DNA of 64,000 nucleotides from Simmondsia chinensis (GCA_018398585.1 JAGTTD010000008.1:6398501-6462500), one strand, 5' to 3'; shown: positions 33,895 through 45,669, counted from the first letter of the stretch. Translations and numbers: made by a program. Notes: generated by a model not told the origin, from the letters alone.

Positions 33895-34740
33895 TTAAAA
33901 AAAACAACAATTAATTTAAAAGTAACCCAACTTAATATACCAAAAAGTAACCCAACTTTATTTTGTAACCAAAAAATAATCCAACTCTAACTTTTCTATC
34001 AAAAAATAACCAAACTCTAAAATAAATCTAAATATAACCCAACTCTAAAAATTTGATTTAAAAAATACTGAATTGTGATGCTCCGACAGTATATTTTTCT
34101 TTTACATATTTTTGGTTTGGCTTGTTCTCTGTAAGCGGTCTCATTCACTAAACAAGCAGAGCGAGCACAGATATGCAGCTCAGTTAGATAAATGATACCA
34201 ATATCGAGCTGGTTTCATTTAGTTAATGAGCCGAGTCGAGCTGATCAAGCTGTGGCTCGGCTCGGCTCGGCTCATTTGCAGCCCTAGTTCTGATGTTGTA
34301 TTCCTCTGTTGTTTTGCTTTTTCTTTGCCCCTGGGATGTTGCCTTTTTGTGGGGTTGTACTCAATTATTGAAAAAATATATTTTTAGTCCAGTTAGGTGA
34401 GAAAAGAAATCAAGCCAAACCAAAAATACATAGAAGAAAAATATATTGTCGGAGCATCGTACCACACTCCACGCTTAGCCGCCAATTCAGTATTTTTTTA
34501 AATTAATTTTAGAGTTTGGTTATTTTTTAGTACAAAAGTTAGAGTTGGGTGATTTTTTGGTAAAAAAGTTAGAGTTGGTTTAATTTTTAGTTAAAAAATA
34601 CAGTTGGATTATTTTTTGGTAGAAAAGTTATAATTGGGTTATTTTTTGATTAGAAAATAGAGTTGGGTTATTTTTTTTGGTATATTGACATATAATTGGT
34701 TATTTTTAGATTAATTATTATAAAAAAAGTATTAAATAAT
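33895..34740. mobile_element. Long inverted-repeat element with AACCCAACTCTAA arrays
   Basis: The left arm (about 33900-34130) and right arm (about 34380-34720) are inverted copies. Each is built of degenerate ~20 bp units around AAAAATAACCCAACTCTAA. Near the centre both share a GATGCTCCGACARTATATTT-like block. The centre has a GCTCGGCTCGGCTCGGCTC tract near 34257. No coding capacity; Mutator-like or foldback type. Confidence 0.65.
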
Positions 34741-37348
34741 TAATACGGGTGAATATAGATTTGGCACTAATATTAGGACGGGTATGGGCTTACATATTAA
34801 GGATCCATTTGATACTCACGTGTAATAAGACAGATATAAATACTATAACGAATAATAAGGCAGATATAAGTATAAAAAAGGCACCCCACGTCCTATTACC
34901 ATCCCCAATTTTTCCTACGCACATTTTTCGTTATGTCTCCGTTGCTTTCAGATCCAAGGATGGGCCCCACTTCTTTTGTATTTAGTGCGTAAACTTTTGG
35001 CTTTAGATTTTAAAATCTACAAGTTAGGGTGCAATATTCTTTTAAACTTAAGTACCACAACTGAAATTTGTAAAAATACCAAAAACACAATTACCAAAAT
35101 ATTATATTTTAGATATAATATAAGAATATTCTAAAAGTTTTTATATTTTATTCACTGTATCAACTTAGTCTTTGTCAAAAAAATTGGAACACTGAACTGA
35201 CCCACTTAACTTGTTTATTTCTCAACTATTATGAGAAATAAATAATTTATAGTATGCTATTAGCTGATGACTGTAATGAGAGTGGTTTAAACTCGTTCAT
35301 GTTTGTGTATATCACTTTGATATATTCAGAAGTGAGGTCTATCCAAGTGGGTATATTAAGAAGTAGCATAAAACATGGCGGGACAAACATCCATACGAAA
35401 TTCACAGCCTGGTCTTGCGAGAGAAATGTCCCCTTAAATGGATTTGCATATGTTTGAAAATTATAAATCATTAGTCAAATTATTTCAAGTGAATATCACT
35501 AAAATTTGATACTAGAAAAGTGTTTTCCGTGTAATTGAATTTTTGAAAAGGGTGAATTGTGGAAACTTAAACAAAAGTTGCCAAAAATATAATGATAGTA
35601 ATTTCAATTATTTTTTATGATTGATATCTAATAAAGGGGTCAATCGTTTATGTTGCAATAATATGAGAATTTTTTAACAAATATATTTAATTGTGGAGAG
35701 CAACAATATTTATTTAGTAGAATTGTCCATGAAGTCTCTTTCCAAGCCTTAAAAAATATGTCATTGGTAAATATTTAAATTGAATTTATAAGATAAATAA
35801 ATTTTATTCTAAATTATATTGAATTCATATGGGATTAAAAAAAAAAAAAAAAAAAAGGCAACAAAAAAAAGGCAACAGTGAAACCCACCGCGTAAAATAT
35901 ATACAGGAGGTCGCCAGTCAATAATGGAGAAAGGCACATGGCCACATGCATACTCCCGGCCAAGCCTTCCGCGAAGACGAGGGTGTCGTGTGGCAAGGTT
36001 GGCATCAAAGGTATCAAATCAAACCAATGTTCTATACAAAACTCAGCATCTTATAATTAAGCTCACTCTCAACTAAAATACTACATCCGCCACTGAGTGG
36101 CAACCCTTACGTGGATTTAAAATTTTATATCTTCAAGCACCATATGGGCACCCATTTTAGATATTATTTTGAACCGTATTTTAAGTACAAGTTTTGTGTC
36201 ATTATTCTAAAATAAAATTCTCCAAACCATATTTTGTTTACAACATGAATAGAAAAGAAAAAAGAACGTACATAGCTTTGTTGGATTGGTTGGAAGTAGA
36301 AGCGGGAAGTATAATTTCATCAAAAGTAGAGATTTAACCTCTTATTTGGTTAGCATAAAATTGACAGAACGTGGGGAAAAGGAATTAGTTAACAATTTTA
36401 AATTTTTTTAAAACACATGAAGTAACTTATCTAATCTTCCAAGTGAATTCTAATTCTTTTATTTTTAACTAATATCCCCAATAAAATTCTAATTCTCATT
36501 TTAACAGCTAAACATCTTCTATTTTGTCGAGGCAATTCGATAGCATCAGTCCTACTCTCAGTTCTTGTGCTGATCTTCTGTTTCAACTTCAGCTGAGGTC
36601 CCTGTCTGAGTTGTTCTAGCTCGCTATATTGTCCCGTCTCCCTATATCTTGTATGGACCTGTTCTCCGTGTCCGCTGTATCGTATTTGGGGCGAGTGTCT
36701 TTTCCTGTTCTTCTATCCTTTTGTTTTGTGTTGTTTGTTTTTGGTCCCCGTCTTGTTACGGTTGGACTCAGGCCTCGCCTAGCGAGTGATTTGCTTGTAT
36801 GGCGACTTGGTCACAATTTATCAAAAAAAATTATCTTCTACTTACTTCCTCAAAAATTAACACATGAATTAAATTTATAAAAGATATAACTTCTCCTAAA
36901 ATTTCAATTCACACCGTAACCAAACAAATTTATGAAAGTACCGTTCCAACGGTGAAACTCATGAGTCATAAATATAACAGGAGGCGATGGTTATTAGTTG
37001 GGGGTTTATATTCTTATTTCTTCCCGCATTCCTTTTATTTATAGAATAATAAATGCAAAAGGGCAGCATTGTACATTATTGGAGTATCTATACAAACATA
37101 TAAAATACGGATAATTCTCTATGCTAAGAAAAATGTAACACAAAAATTGCACGAATAGGGGGTTCAAAACCCAATTATCTCACGTGTTAGGCACACCCAC
37201 CACCATCTGAGCTACTACTCTTTTTATAATTTATTTGAGTAAATAAATATTTAAACTGTCTTATTATAATATCACCTCGTACATTTTCGTGTGCCATTTT
37301 CTTATGACGTATGGAATTATCTATAAAATATACTTAATTTATATGTTT

Positions 37349-37351
<3 letters not shown>
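34741..37351. other. AT-rich unassigned sequence
   Basis: A-run at about 35838-35857. A less AT-rich stretch at 36530-36830 ends TTTATCAAAAAAAATT and could be the tail of an L1 LINE, but I see no coding match. No gene recognised. Confidence 0.35.

Positions 37352-37409
<58 letters not shown>
37352..37409. repeat. (AT)n microsatellite
   Basis: Uninterrupted AT dinucleotides over about 58 bp. Confidence 0.95.
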
Positions 37410-37412
<3 letters not shown>

Positions 37413-37998
37413 AAAATATTAGTAATTAATTAAAAGTAATTTAATTTAATATAATGTTTTAGGGTACAATAAATTTGAACTTTATAGTTAAATACAAAAA
37501 CTTAGGTATTTAAATTAAAGTGTTAACAAAAAATATTATATATACCTAATTTAATAACTTACATTATAATCTAAAATTATTAATAAAAGCAATTATAAAA
37601 TAATTATTTTTATAAATTTATAACTTTTGTTTTTTTTTTTTTTTTGGGACAAAATAACTTTTGTTATTTTATATATATATATATGTATGTATGTATGTAT
37701 ACGGTGGCGTTCTTATAAGAGGGTGAGAGAGTGAGAGAGGTAAATTCCGGTCTTCCATTATAATGGAAAGCCAAGATTTGTTAGATATTTAAAAAATAAT
37801 AATTTATAACTAATATTTGTTGAGTATTGAAAAAAATAAACATTTTTTTCCCTTACCCCTTCTTTCTTTAATAGTAATTTTTTACATAAATAGAATTTTT
37901 TTTTTTTATAAAAGCACAGCTAATTTGTATTTTAAAAATTATTGTATTAAAACTATTTTACATAAATAATTAAAAATTTTGATAATTTTTTAAATACA

Positions 37999-38257
37999 AT
38001 ACAACAACAATAACGACAGACCCAGTGCCTAAAGGGTTCCCGCCTCAGTGATGCCTTGAGGGGTAAATGTACGCAGCTTTACCTTTTTAGGGTGTAACCC
38101 TACCGAGAGGCTATTTCCGAGGACCCTAACCTTATAGGGTTAGCAACACGAGGACTTTCCAGGAGGTCGCCCATCCTGATAGTACTCTCACCCAAGCACA
38201 CTTAACATCGGAGTTCTAATGGGATCCGGTGCATTAGTGCCTTGTAAATGAACCCTA
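37999..38257 (-). mobile_element. 5S-derived SINE, copy S3 (near full length)
   Basis: On the minus strand it starts AGGGTTCATTTACAAGGCAC, runs through the whole 5S-like head (about 38142-38255; box A as GTTAAGTGTGCTTGGG, box C as AGGATGGGCGACCTCC) and the RTE-type tail, and ends GTCTGTCGTTATTGTTGTTG. The head starts like true 5S, which shows the family contains essentially the whole 5S sequence. Confidence 0.85.
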
Positions 38258-38261
38258 TATG

Positions 38262-38339
38262 TACATTAGTGCATTAGTGCATACATCCACCCCCTCAGAC
38301 CCTTCATAGGTGGGAGCTCTTAGGGCACTCGGAATGTAT
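38262..38339 (+). repeat. SINE/RTE tail fragment in opposite orientation, copy S3b
   Basis: GTGCATACATCCACCCCCTC, CAGACCCTTCATAGGTGGGA and GGGCACTCGGAATGTATG match the S1/S2-type tail. It abuts S3 head to head. Confidence 0.65.
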
Positions 38340-38455
38340 GTTGCTTTCTATTTATTATATTTTATATAGTGAATAATAACGATAATATATACATACCATT
38401 TCATATTTAGGTACTCGTTAAATTTTTGTTGAATATAAATTATGCATTACTTTTT

Positions 38456-38971
38456 GGATTATTTATATTTTAGTACCATGATATTTTTGAAAATAATAAA
38501 AAAGGACTCTTACCTTTTTGAATTATTTAAAAAGCCCCTAAGTTTTTGGCTTATTAATAAAAAGGCCTCTAAGTTTTTGTTGCATTAATAAAAAGGCCCA
38601 TCTCCAATATGATTATGTCATTTTTAGTAGACAGAGCTGACATGACAGCTATTTTTTTGTTAATGCTATAGTAAAATGACAAAACTAACATTTAATAACC
38701 ATATTTTGAAATAAATTAATATAAAATTTTGAATTTCGTACTTATAAAGTAAGATAAAGGGTGTGGAAGCGTACTTTAGGTCATTTTATTGTAGCCTTAA
38801 TAAAAAGCAGTTGCCACATCAGCTCTGTTCATAAAAAATGACATCATCACGCTTGAGATTGGCCTTTTTATTAATATGACAAAAACTTAGGAGCCTTTTT
38901 AATAATTCAAAAAGGTCATGGTCCTTTTTATTATTTCCAAAAACGTCGAGATACTAAAATGTAAATAACCC
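38456..38971. mobile_element. Mutator-type non-autonomous element (long TIR), copy 2
   Basis: Starts GGATTATTTATATTTTAG and ends CTAAAATGTAAATAACCC. Inverted arms run over 200 bp, with AAAAAGGC-containing blocks. Flanked by a perfect 9 bp duplication TTACTTTTT (38447-38455 and 38972-38980). One arm has a ~35 bp internal tandem duplication (CTAAGTTTTTG...AAAAAGGCC). Non-coding. Confidence 0.87.
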
Positions 38972-39469
38972 TTACTTTTTGGATGAAAACATAAATGGTG
39001 AAAGTTTTCCAAAATGATATTGTACATAGCAAGAGTAACATACTTTACAAAAACAACTACGAAGAAAAATATTCTTTAGAAAAGGATCAGGAAAGATATC
39101 AATTATTTATAAGTAACAGAAATAATTAGTCGAAAAAATAACATGACAATCAAAAAGAATATATGGTAGATGACGTGACAATTAAAAAGATGACACATAC
39201 GATGTTATGATGAAGTTAATGTGCTTTCTTACAAAAATAAATTTTAAAATTTATTGGATTTAAAAATTATTATAATTTTAAATTATTTACGTAAAATAGT
39301 TTTAATATAATAATTTTTAAAATACAAATTAGTTGTGCTTCCATTAAAAAAAATACTATTCATTGTATACATTGACAAATGAATAGTAAAGTGTGCCAGT
39401 TTGATAAATATTTTTGTAATTATACCATTATGGTTTTTTTTTATTGAAGTGTGCCATTTTTGTAAAAAA

Positions 39470-40060
39470 AAACTCAAAATTTGGGGTATAAACGTAAAAA
39501 GGGAAAAAAAAAAAGAGAAAATTTTTTGATGAAAGGTTAAAGAAGAAAGAAGAGAGTAAACAAATTGGAGTGTAAACATCAAAAAGGGGAGGAGAGAAAA
39601 AAAATTGATGAAATGTTAAAAGGAAAGAAGAGAAAGTGAAAAAATTTTAGGTGGAAACGTAAAAGAGAGATGAGAGAGAAAAAAAAAACTAGTGAAAGGT
39701 TAAAAAAGAGAGGAGAGAGAGTAAAAAAAATTAAAGTGTAAATATAAAAAAGGAAGGAGAGAAAATAAAATTGATGAAAGGCTAAAAAAGAAAGGAGAAA
39801 GAGAAAAAATTTGGGACATAAACGTAGAAAGAGAAAGAAAGAGAAAATATTGGTGAACATTTAAAAAAATGAGAAGAGATAGTAAAAAAATTAGGGCGTA
39901 ATAGTAGAAAAGGGAGGAGAAAAAAAAAAGATTAGTGAAAGGTTAAAAACATAGAGAGTAAAAAAATTGGTACAAGTTTAAAAAGAAGATGTGAGAGAGA
40001 GTTTAAAAAATTGGGATGTAAATGAAGGGGAGAGAAAAAAAAATTTGAAGTTTAATTAGA
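39470..40060. repeat. ~80 bp purine-rich minisatellite
   Basis: About seven degenerate units with GGGGTGTAAACGTAAAAAGG, GGAGAGAAAAAAA, TTGATGAAAGGTTAAAAA and GAAAGGAGAGAGAGT in order. Strong A/G bias on the plus strand; open minus-strand frames rich in Phe/Leu/Ser here are artefacts of this bias. Confidence 0.8.
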
Positions 40061-40180
40061 ACAATTGATAAAAATCTTATTTAAGATCTAACGGTATAGA
40101 TTTAATTTTCTTATATTTTTACGAAATTTGTATTCTCATTCCAGCCGCTCCCATGTATATATACGCACACACACACACCC

Positions 40181-40422
40181 CACAACAATAACAACAACAG
40201 ACCCACTGCCTCAAGGGCTCCCACATAAGCAGGGTCTGGGAGGGGTGGATGTACACAGTCTTATCCCTTCAGGGTGTAACCCTGCCGAGAGGCTGTTTCC
40301 GATGACCCCCAACTTCGTAGGATTGGCAACACGAGGATTTCTCATAATGTCGCTCTAGCCTAAGCACGCTTAACTTGGAAGTTCTAATGGGATGCCTTAG
40401 TACCTGGTAAATAAGCCCTCCC
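40181..40422 (-). mobile_element. 5S-derived SINE, copy S4
   Basis: Minus strand: head starts CTTATTTACCAGGTACTAAG, keeps box A (AAGTTAAGCGTGCTTAGG) but has a damaged, shortened box C region. The tail is complete with GGGTCTGTTGTTGTTATTG. A CA microsatellite adjoins it at about 40166-40179. Confidence 0.83.
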
Positions 40423-40532
40423 ATATTTTTCGAAAAATGATCTAGGACCTTTACGTGACGATAGAACAACCTTATTGATTGCTTAAACGACCAACCTCCT
40501 TTTATATATTCATTAGTTATAAATTATTTTGC

Positions 40533-41990
40533 AGGCAAGTTAGCCCCGAGGAAGTCAAGGAAGCCCTGAAATTCATGGAAAGGGGTAAAGCAGTTGGCCC
40601 AGATGACATACCCATAGAAGTACGGAAATGCCTTGGACAGAAGGGTGTCAGTTAACTAATTAAACTATTTAACCAAATTCTCCAGGGGAGAAGATGCTTG
40701 AAGAATGGAGGAAGAGCACAGTGATCCCGATATATAAGAATAAAGGCGACATTCAGAGTTGCGCCAACTATCAGGGTATCAAACTAATGTGCCACACTCT
40801 GAAGTTGTGGGAACGAGTCATAGAGAGGAGGCTAAGGCTACAGACAAAGGTGTTCGAGAACCAATTTGGATTTATGCCCAGGAGATCAATCATAGAAGCC
40901 ATCCACATCCTAAGGCGAACAATAGAGCAATACAGGGAGAGACAAAAGGACCTTCACATGGTTTTCATTGATTTAGAGAAGGCATATAATAGGGTGCCAA
41001 GGGAGGTCCTTTGGAGAGTTTTGGACAGGAAAGGCATTCCGGTGCCATACATCCGAGCCATTAGAGACATGTATGAGGAGGCATAAACTATAGTGCGCAC
41101 AGAGGACGGGGAGACAGACGTTTTCCCAATAACAGTAGGGTACACCAGGGGTCGGCTTTGAGCCCCTACTTGTTCATTCTGGTTCTGGACGAGCTCACTA
41201 GACACATCCAGGGATGTGTACCTTGGTGCATGCTTTTTGCAGACGACATAGTGTTAGTGGGGGAGTCGCGGGAAGAGGTAAATGAGAAACTGGAATGGTG
41301 GAGAGGGGCACTAGAGTTGAAGGGTTTATGACTAAGCAGAGCCAAGACCGAGCACATGGAACTCAAATTCGATCCGTCCACCACGCCTAGCCGGGAAGAC
41401 GTCAAGATTGGATCTGAGACCATAGCAAAGAAGGAAAGCTTCAGGTACTTGGGGTCCATGGTACAGGACAACGGTGAAGTTGACGACGATGTCAACAACT
41501 GGATTAAAGCGGGATGGCATAAGTGGAGATTGGCCTCCACGGTACTTTTTGATAGAAAGTTCCCCTTGAAGCTAAAGGGAGGGTACTAGAAGACGGTCGT
41601 GAGGCCTGCCATGACGTATGGGGGGGAGTGCAAGGCGATGAAACAACAACACACATAGAAGATGAAGGTGGCGGAGATGCGAATGCTGAGGTGGATGTGC
41701 GGACACACAAGGAAGGATAGGATCGGAAACGATATCATAAGAGACAAATTGGGCGTAGTCCCCATCAAAGATAAATTGAGAGAGCAACGTTTGAGGTGGT
41801 ACGGTCATGTTAGAAGGAGACCGGACAACGCTCCAGTAAGGAGGTGCGAACAACCCTTACTACATTAGGCAGGAGAGGAAGAGGCAGGCCAAAAAAGAGA
41901 TGGATGGAGACGATCCGACAAGACCTCACCCACCTGAACCTTCAGGAGGAGATGGCCTTAGATGGGGCCCAATAGAGGGCTAGTATAGGG
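40533..41990 (+). pseudogene. RTE LINE 2 reverse transcriptase
   Basis: In order: VSPEEVKEALKFMERGKAVG (N-terminal RT), [78 protein letters not shown] (first catalytic Asp), [18 protein letters not shown], then [14 protein letters not shown] (Phe-Ala-Asp-Asp catalytic box near 41231-41275). The C-terminal series RYLGSMVQDNGEVDDDVNN, AEMRMLRWMCGHTRKDRI and LRWYGHVRRRPDNAPVRRCE follows. Stops and frame changes occur near 40650, 41083, 41150, 41329, 41588 and 41657. The catalytic boxes survive but the frame does not; the endonuclease domain is missing by 5' truncation. Confidence 0.87.
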
Positions 41991-42283
41991 GTTATAGATG
42001 TTCCAGTTGGAATAGAGTAGTTTAGCTTTTTAGTGCTAGACCGTGTTATCCTCCTGGTGCACTTAGGTTGCGTACTTGCTCCCATGAGCTTCTACATGCA
42101 GGCATGTATACCTGCCTACCTATCATTTGATTTCATTTGATTTTTGATCATTTGATTTCTGCTTGATGTGTCTTGCTTGGTGTCTTGTGTCTTGGGTCTT
42201 GTGTGTTTTGTGCTTGCTGTCTTAACCGCTTTGTTGCTTTCCTGTTGCCAGGTCTCATGCTCTTGGCAGTGGACCAGTATCTC

Positions 42284-42407
42284 AGGTTGGGGCTCCTCGG
42301 AAACAACCTCTCTTCAAGGTAGCCCCCTGAAGGGGAAAGGCTGCGTACATCTACCCTCCCCGGACCCTGCTGTTGTGGGAGCCCTTTGGCACTGGGTTTG
42401 TTGTTGT
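42284..42407 (+). repeat. RTE LINE 2 3' tail shared with the SINE family
   Basis: AGGTTGGGGCTCCTCGGAAA, GAAAGGCTGCGTACATCTAC, CGGACCCTGC, TGGGAGCCCTTTGGCACTGG and a TTG-rich end align block by block with S1-S5. Confidence 0.88.
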
Positions 42408-42420
42408 AGTTATAAATTAT

Positions 42421-43018
42421 AATTGCACTTTCTTTACCTGCAGAAAGGGGAAAATGAAGAGGTGTGGGACAGACAACCGTTTATGAATGAAGGAACCACT
42501 CTTTTGGTGTTTTTTTTATTTTTTATTTTTATAATAATGCAAGGACAATAATAATGTATCATGATGGATAATCTCATAGAGGGTGCGACACATGCTTCCA
42601 TCCCTTCTCGCTTAACCTTAATAGTTAGCTGTAACTTGTCGAGGCTATCCAATTTGTTGCTAAATTACTTTCTCAAAATACCTCAATGACACAAAATATA
42701 TCAAACCTCTTGAGCATTTTTCAAATATTTTCAACAATAATGCAAGCATGTCAAGGGCAACTCTACTCTTTCTTGGTAACCTTCATTGTCACTAGATTAT
42801 ATTATACTCAATGTGGACACGCGTAACTCCCATCACCATGCACATATAAATGCCATCTCTAGCCGTTATTGCTTCCACAACTAGGACCAATGTGTTTCCA
42901 ACTCCCCTACACCCATGAGCTAGCGATTGACCAATGGAGCCCCTAATGATATGTCTTGATATTCTTATCGAAATTAAGCTTAACCTATTTGTTTCCAGTG
43001 GCGCCTGTAAACTTAAAT

Positions 43019-43028
<10 letters not shown>
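42421..43028. other. Unassigned sequence
   Basis: No coding region or repeat recognised; short T- and A-runs near 42512-42535. Confidence 0.4.
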
Positions 43029-43093
<65 letters not shown>

Positions 43094-44420
43094 TATATTA
43101 GTGCATAAAACGTAATTCTCATACACCTTATAACTTCATGATTTTGATACGTATATGAATCAAGAAATAACTTGATTAATACCAATCATTGAATGACCTG
43201 TAGAATATGCAAAAGAGAATGGTTTACATAGAAATCTTATTTCTCTCTCTTAACCACTTTCATGGTAGGATGGAGTATCGTACTCTTATTTATTGTTCAT
43301 GCTTATTAGGTTGCGGTTATGAGAGTGGCCAGATTGTTATTTATAGGGGAGCAAGGAGTGTGTTTCATAAAAATACCTAAGTTATATGTTCTCTTGGTAA
43401 TAAACATATCCTTTCAGTAATAGATAAACATTTTCATTGATAGGCGAGTGTTATCCCGTGCAATGCATAGAGGCTTTTGTGTTTTTTAATTTTCTATACT
43501 ATCACATTGCAATTGTATTAAATCTTGCTTTCTCTTGCTTTTTTTTTTTTTTTTTTTGTTAATCATATTTACTTTGTAAGTTTTATATTATACCATAAAT
43601 ATGTAAAACTTAAATTATATACATAAGTATTAGTACATAAAATAACATTTTCCATAGATCTTAAACTTAATGACATGCAAACATTAATAGTAAGGACATA
43701 CCTTAATTAATATCAATTATTGATTGAACGTTGAGTATGGATACCGAAAAAAATCTAATTTCTCCCTCTTAACCATTTTCTTTAATATATAATGTACGAT
43801 GAAGTATCGTACTTTTCCTATCTTTCATGTTTATACGTTTATAAAAAAATCTAATTTCTCCCTCTTAACCACTTTCTTTAATATACAATATACGATAGAG
43901 TATTGTATTTTTACTTATCTTTCATGTTTATGTGCTTATATGTTGTGGTAGAGAGGACCAAATTATTATTTATAGAGGAGTAAAGGATGTTTTCATCAAA
44001 ACATCAATGATCGTGTTCTTTTGTTAGTAGACGTGTCCTTTCAATAATAGACATGTATCTTCATTAATAGATATGTCTCTCAACTAAAAGATATGTCTCT
44101 TTACTAAGAAACATATCAAATGGACCTTTTTTTGGTAAGTATATCAAAGGGACATGCCTCTTAATTAAAAGACATGGTCTTTCAGCAAGACATATATATT
44201 TTCCTTAAGAGACATATGTGTTTTCTTCGATGGGGCTTTAGAAATGCATGATTTAGGATTTGAGGGTTTTTGATTTGACAATAATATAATAGAAAGATAT
44301 GTCTTTCACAAAATGAAATATCTCTTCGCTAAGAAACATATCCTTTCTCCAAAAGACATACCTTCTTACTAAAAGTTATTTTCTTTCATTAAGACATTTG
44401 TTTTCTTAAGAGACATACAA
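43005..44420. repeat. Diverged tandem duplication with TATA-bearing units and RAGACATRTC repeats
   Basis: 43005-43390 and 43590-44010 share order and sequence: an AACTTAAATTATATA start, TCTTTTAACCACTTTC-like, ATGGAGTATCGTACTC-like and TTATTTATAGRGGAG blocks. The second copy contains an ~84 bp internal duplication (43750-43920). Read on the minus strand each copy has a TATA-like CTATAAATAA. From about 44000 to 44420 a ~20 bp word such as AAAGACATGTCTCTT recurs. This may be LTR-derived, but I cannot identify the family. Confidence 0.5.
43029..43091. repeat. (TG)n microsatellite
   Basis: About 31 uninterrupted TG units, next to a short TA run at 43020-43028. Confidence 0.95.
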
Positions 44421-44664
44421 TAGCAAACCTCTTCAGAAACCAATTGGATTAAACATAATTAAAACCACTTAATCATCAAATGCAAAATAAATATTTAATA
44501 AAACAATCATTAAAATATCATGTGGTCATAATTATTCTTGCAGCATGTAGCAAAAGCACTCATGATGACACTCCATCGATCGGTAATAGAGTAACTTTCT
44601 TAACTAATATAAATCTCATTTTTTTTGGGTAAGTATTATAAATCTCATATGCTCTTTAATAAGC

Positions 44665-44885
44665 CACAACAACAATAACAGATCCAATACCTCAAGGACT
44701 CCGGCATAAGCGAGGTCTGGTAGGGATGGATGTACGCAGCCTAACCCCTTCAGGGTGTAACCCTACCGAGAGGTTGTTTCTGAGGACTCCCAACCTTATA
44801 GGGTTGGCAGCACGAGGACTTCCTAGGAGAACTTCAAAGTTCTAATTGGATCCAGTGCCTTAGTGCCTGATAAATGAACCCTATA
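44665..44885 (-). mobile_element. 5S-derived SINE, copy S5, deleted in the 5S head
   Basis: Minus strand: starts AGGGTTCATTTATCAGGCAC, keeps GGATCC and AGAACTTTGAAGTT, then jumps to CTCCTAGGAAGTCCTCGTG. About 45-50 bp covering most of box A through box C is lost. The tail is complete and ends in GTTATTGTTGTTGTGG. Confidence 0.83.
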
Positions 44886-45112
44886 ATATATCTAGAAACA
44901 CAAAATACTAAAATTATACAAATGTCAAAAATTTACATGCTGATATGGCAACCCACCGCAATGATTTACATCAAATAAAAATCTAGGAGTCAAAACTACA
45001 TGCAGACAGTACATAGATCACCAATATAAGGAGAGACAGTCACAGCCTGATCATACCACTGACCTTCAATGGCTATAAATTGACCTGCATTTACTCCAGG
45101 CAAAGGATTTTT

Positions 45113-45245
45113 ATTTCGAAAATTTATCACTCGGGTAACATGGGGTTTAAACATTTGCCGCTAAATATCTTGACATCTTAGTATACAAAATGAGATATCC
45201 CGAGGGTTGAAAATTTTATAATCTAGGTACCTAACATTGGGTTTG
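45113..45245. repeat. Mutator-like family B terminal fragment, copy B3
   Basis: GAAAATTTATCACTCGGGTAAC, then GGGGTTTAAACATTTGCC and TTAGTATACAAAATGAG, match the left ends at 15624 and 24083. The right end is missing; LTR A begins at about 45246. Confidence 0.55.
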
Positions 45246-45358
45246 GTTGGTACCGGCAAGGTTGGCCGTACCGGCTAGGCGGGGTACCCGTTGGGTGAGT
45301 GGTATCGGCAAGGAGAGGGCGGTACCTGTTGGAGAGAGGGGTGTCGTGGGGAAGAAGG
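45246..45358 (-). repeat. Fragment of LTR family A interrupted by gypsy 4
   Basis: GGTACCGGCAAGG-type words and GGAGAGGGCGGTACC match 53990-54120. The sequence resumes after gypsy 4 at 50830 (GAAGGAAAGAGGGGAGAG), so gypsy 4 inserted into an older LTR. Confidence 0.75.
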
Positions 45359-45669
45359 TGTTATGTTTCCAATTATCTTTCTTATGTAATAAGTTGTAAT
45401 TGTCTCGTTAACATTTGAATTGTCTTTTGGCGCCAAAGTTAGTTAGCCGGGTAGTTGGTTTTGGCGGGAAATGTGCTGAGTTGTAGTAGAGGCGTGAGCC
45501 TTGTGTTTAGTTCCTATAAAGAGCTAGATTGATGTAAGGTTTGATCATCCAATGAAATATAGCTAATCCTTGTGATTAATTTCTTTTCTTCTCATCTCTT
45601 TTCAATTCTTTCTCATCTCAAATTCTATTGTTCTTAGGTTAAGTTTAAGATTCAATCTAGAACTTAACA
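45359..45669 (+). repeat. Gypsy 4 5' LTR
   Basis: TGTTATGTTTCC to CTTAACA. TTCCTATAAAGAGC near 45510 is a likely TATA box. Confidence 0.92.

Larger units (their letters stand above)
37860..39360. repeat. Inverted pair of ~115 bp flanking several insertions
   Basis: 37870-37995 (CTAATTTGTATTTTAAAAAT then TATTAAAACTATTTTAC) matches the reverse complement of 39250-39360. The pair brackets SINE copies and a Mutator-type element, so these may be the arms of one larger element invaded later. Confidence 0.55.
40528..42407 (+). mobile_element. RTE-clade LINE 2, 5'-truncated
   Basis: Flanked by a 13 bp duplication AGTTATAAATTAT (40515-40527 and 42408-42420). It contains most of the reverse transcriptase, a 3' UTR and a tail ending GGGTTTGTTGTTGT. 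The tail (42284-42407) is homologous to LINE 1 and to the SINE tails. Confidence 0.88.

Noticed and set aside
39283..39860. Minus-strand Phe/Leu-rich open frames resembling membrane proteins
   Set aside because: Caused by the purine-rich plus strand of a tandem array; no family motif.
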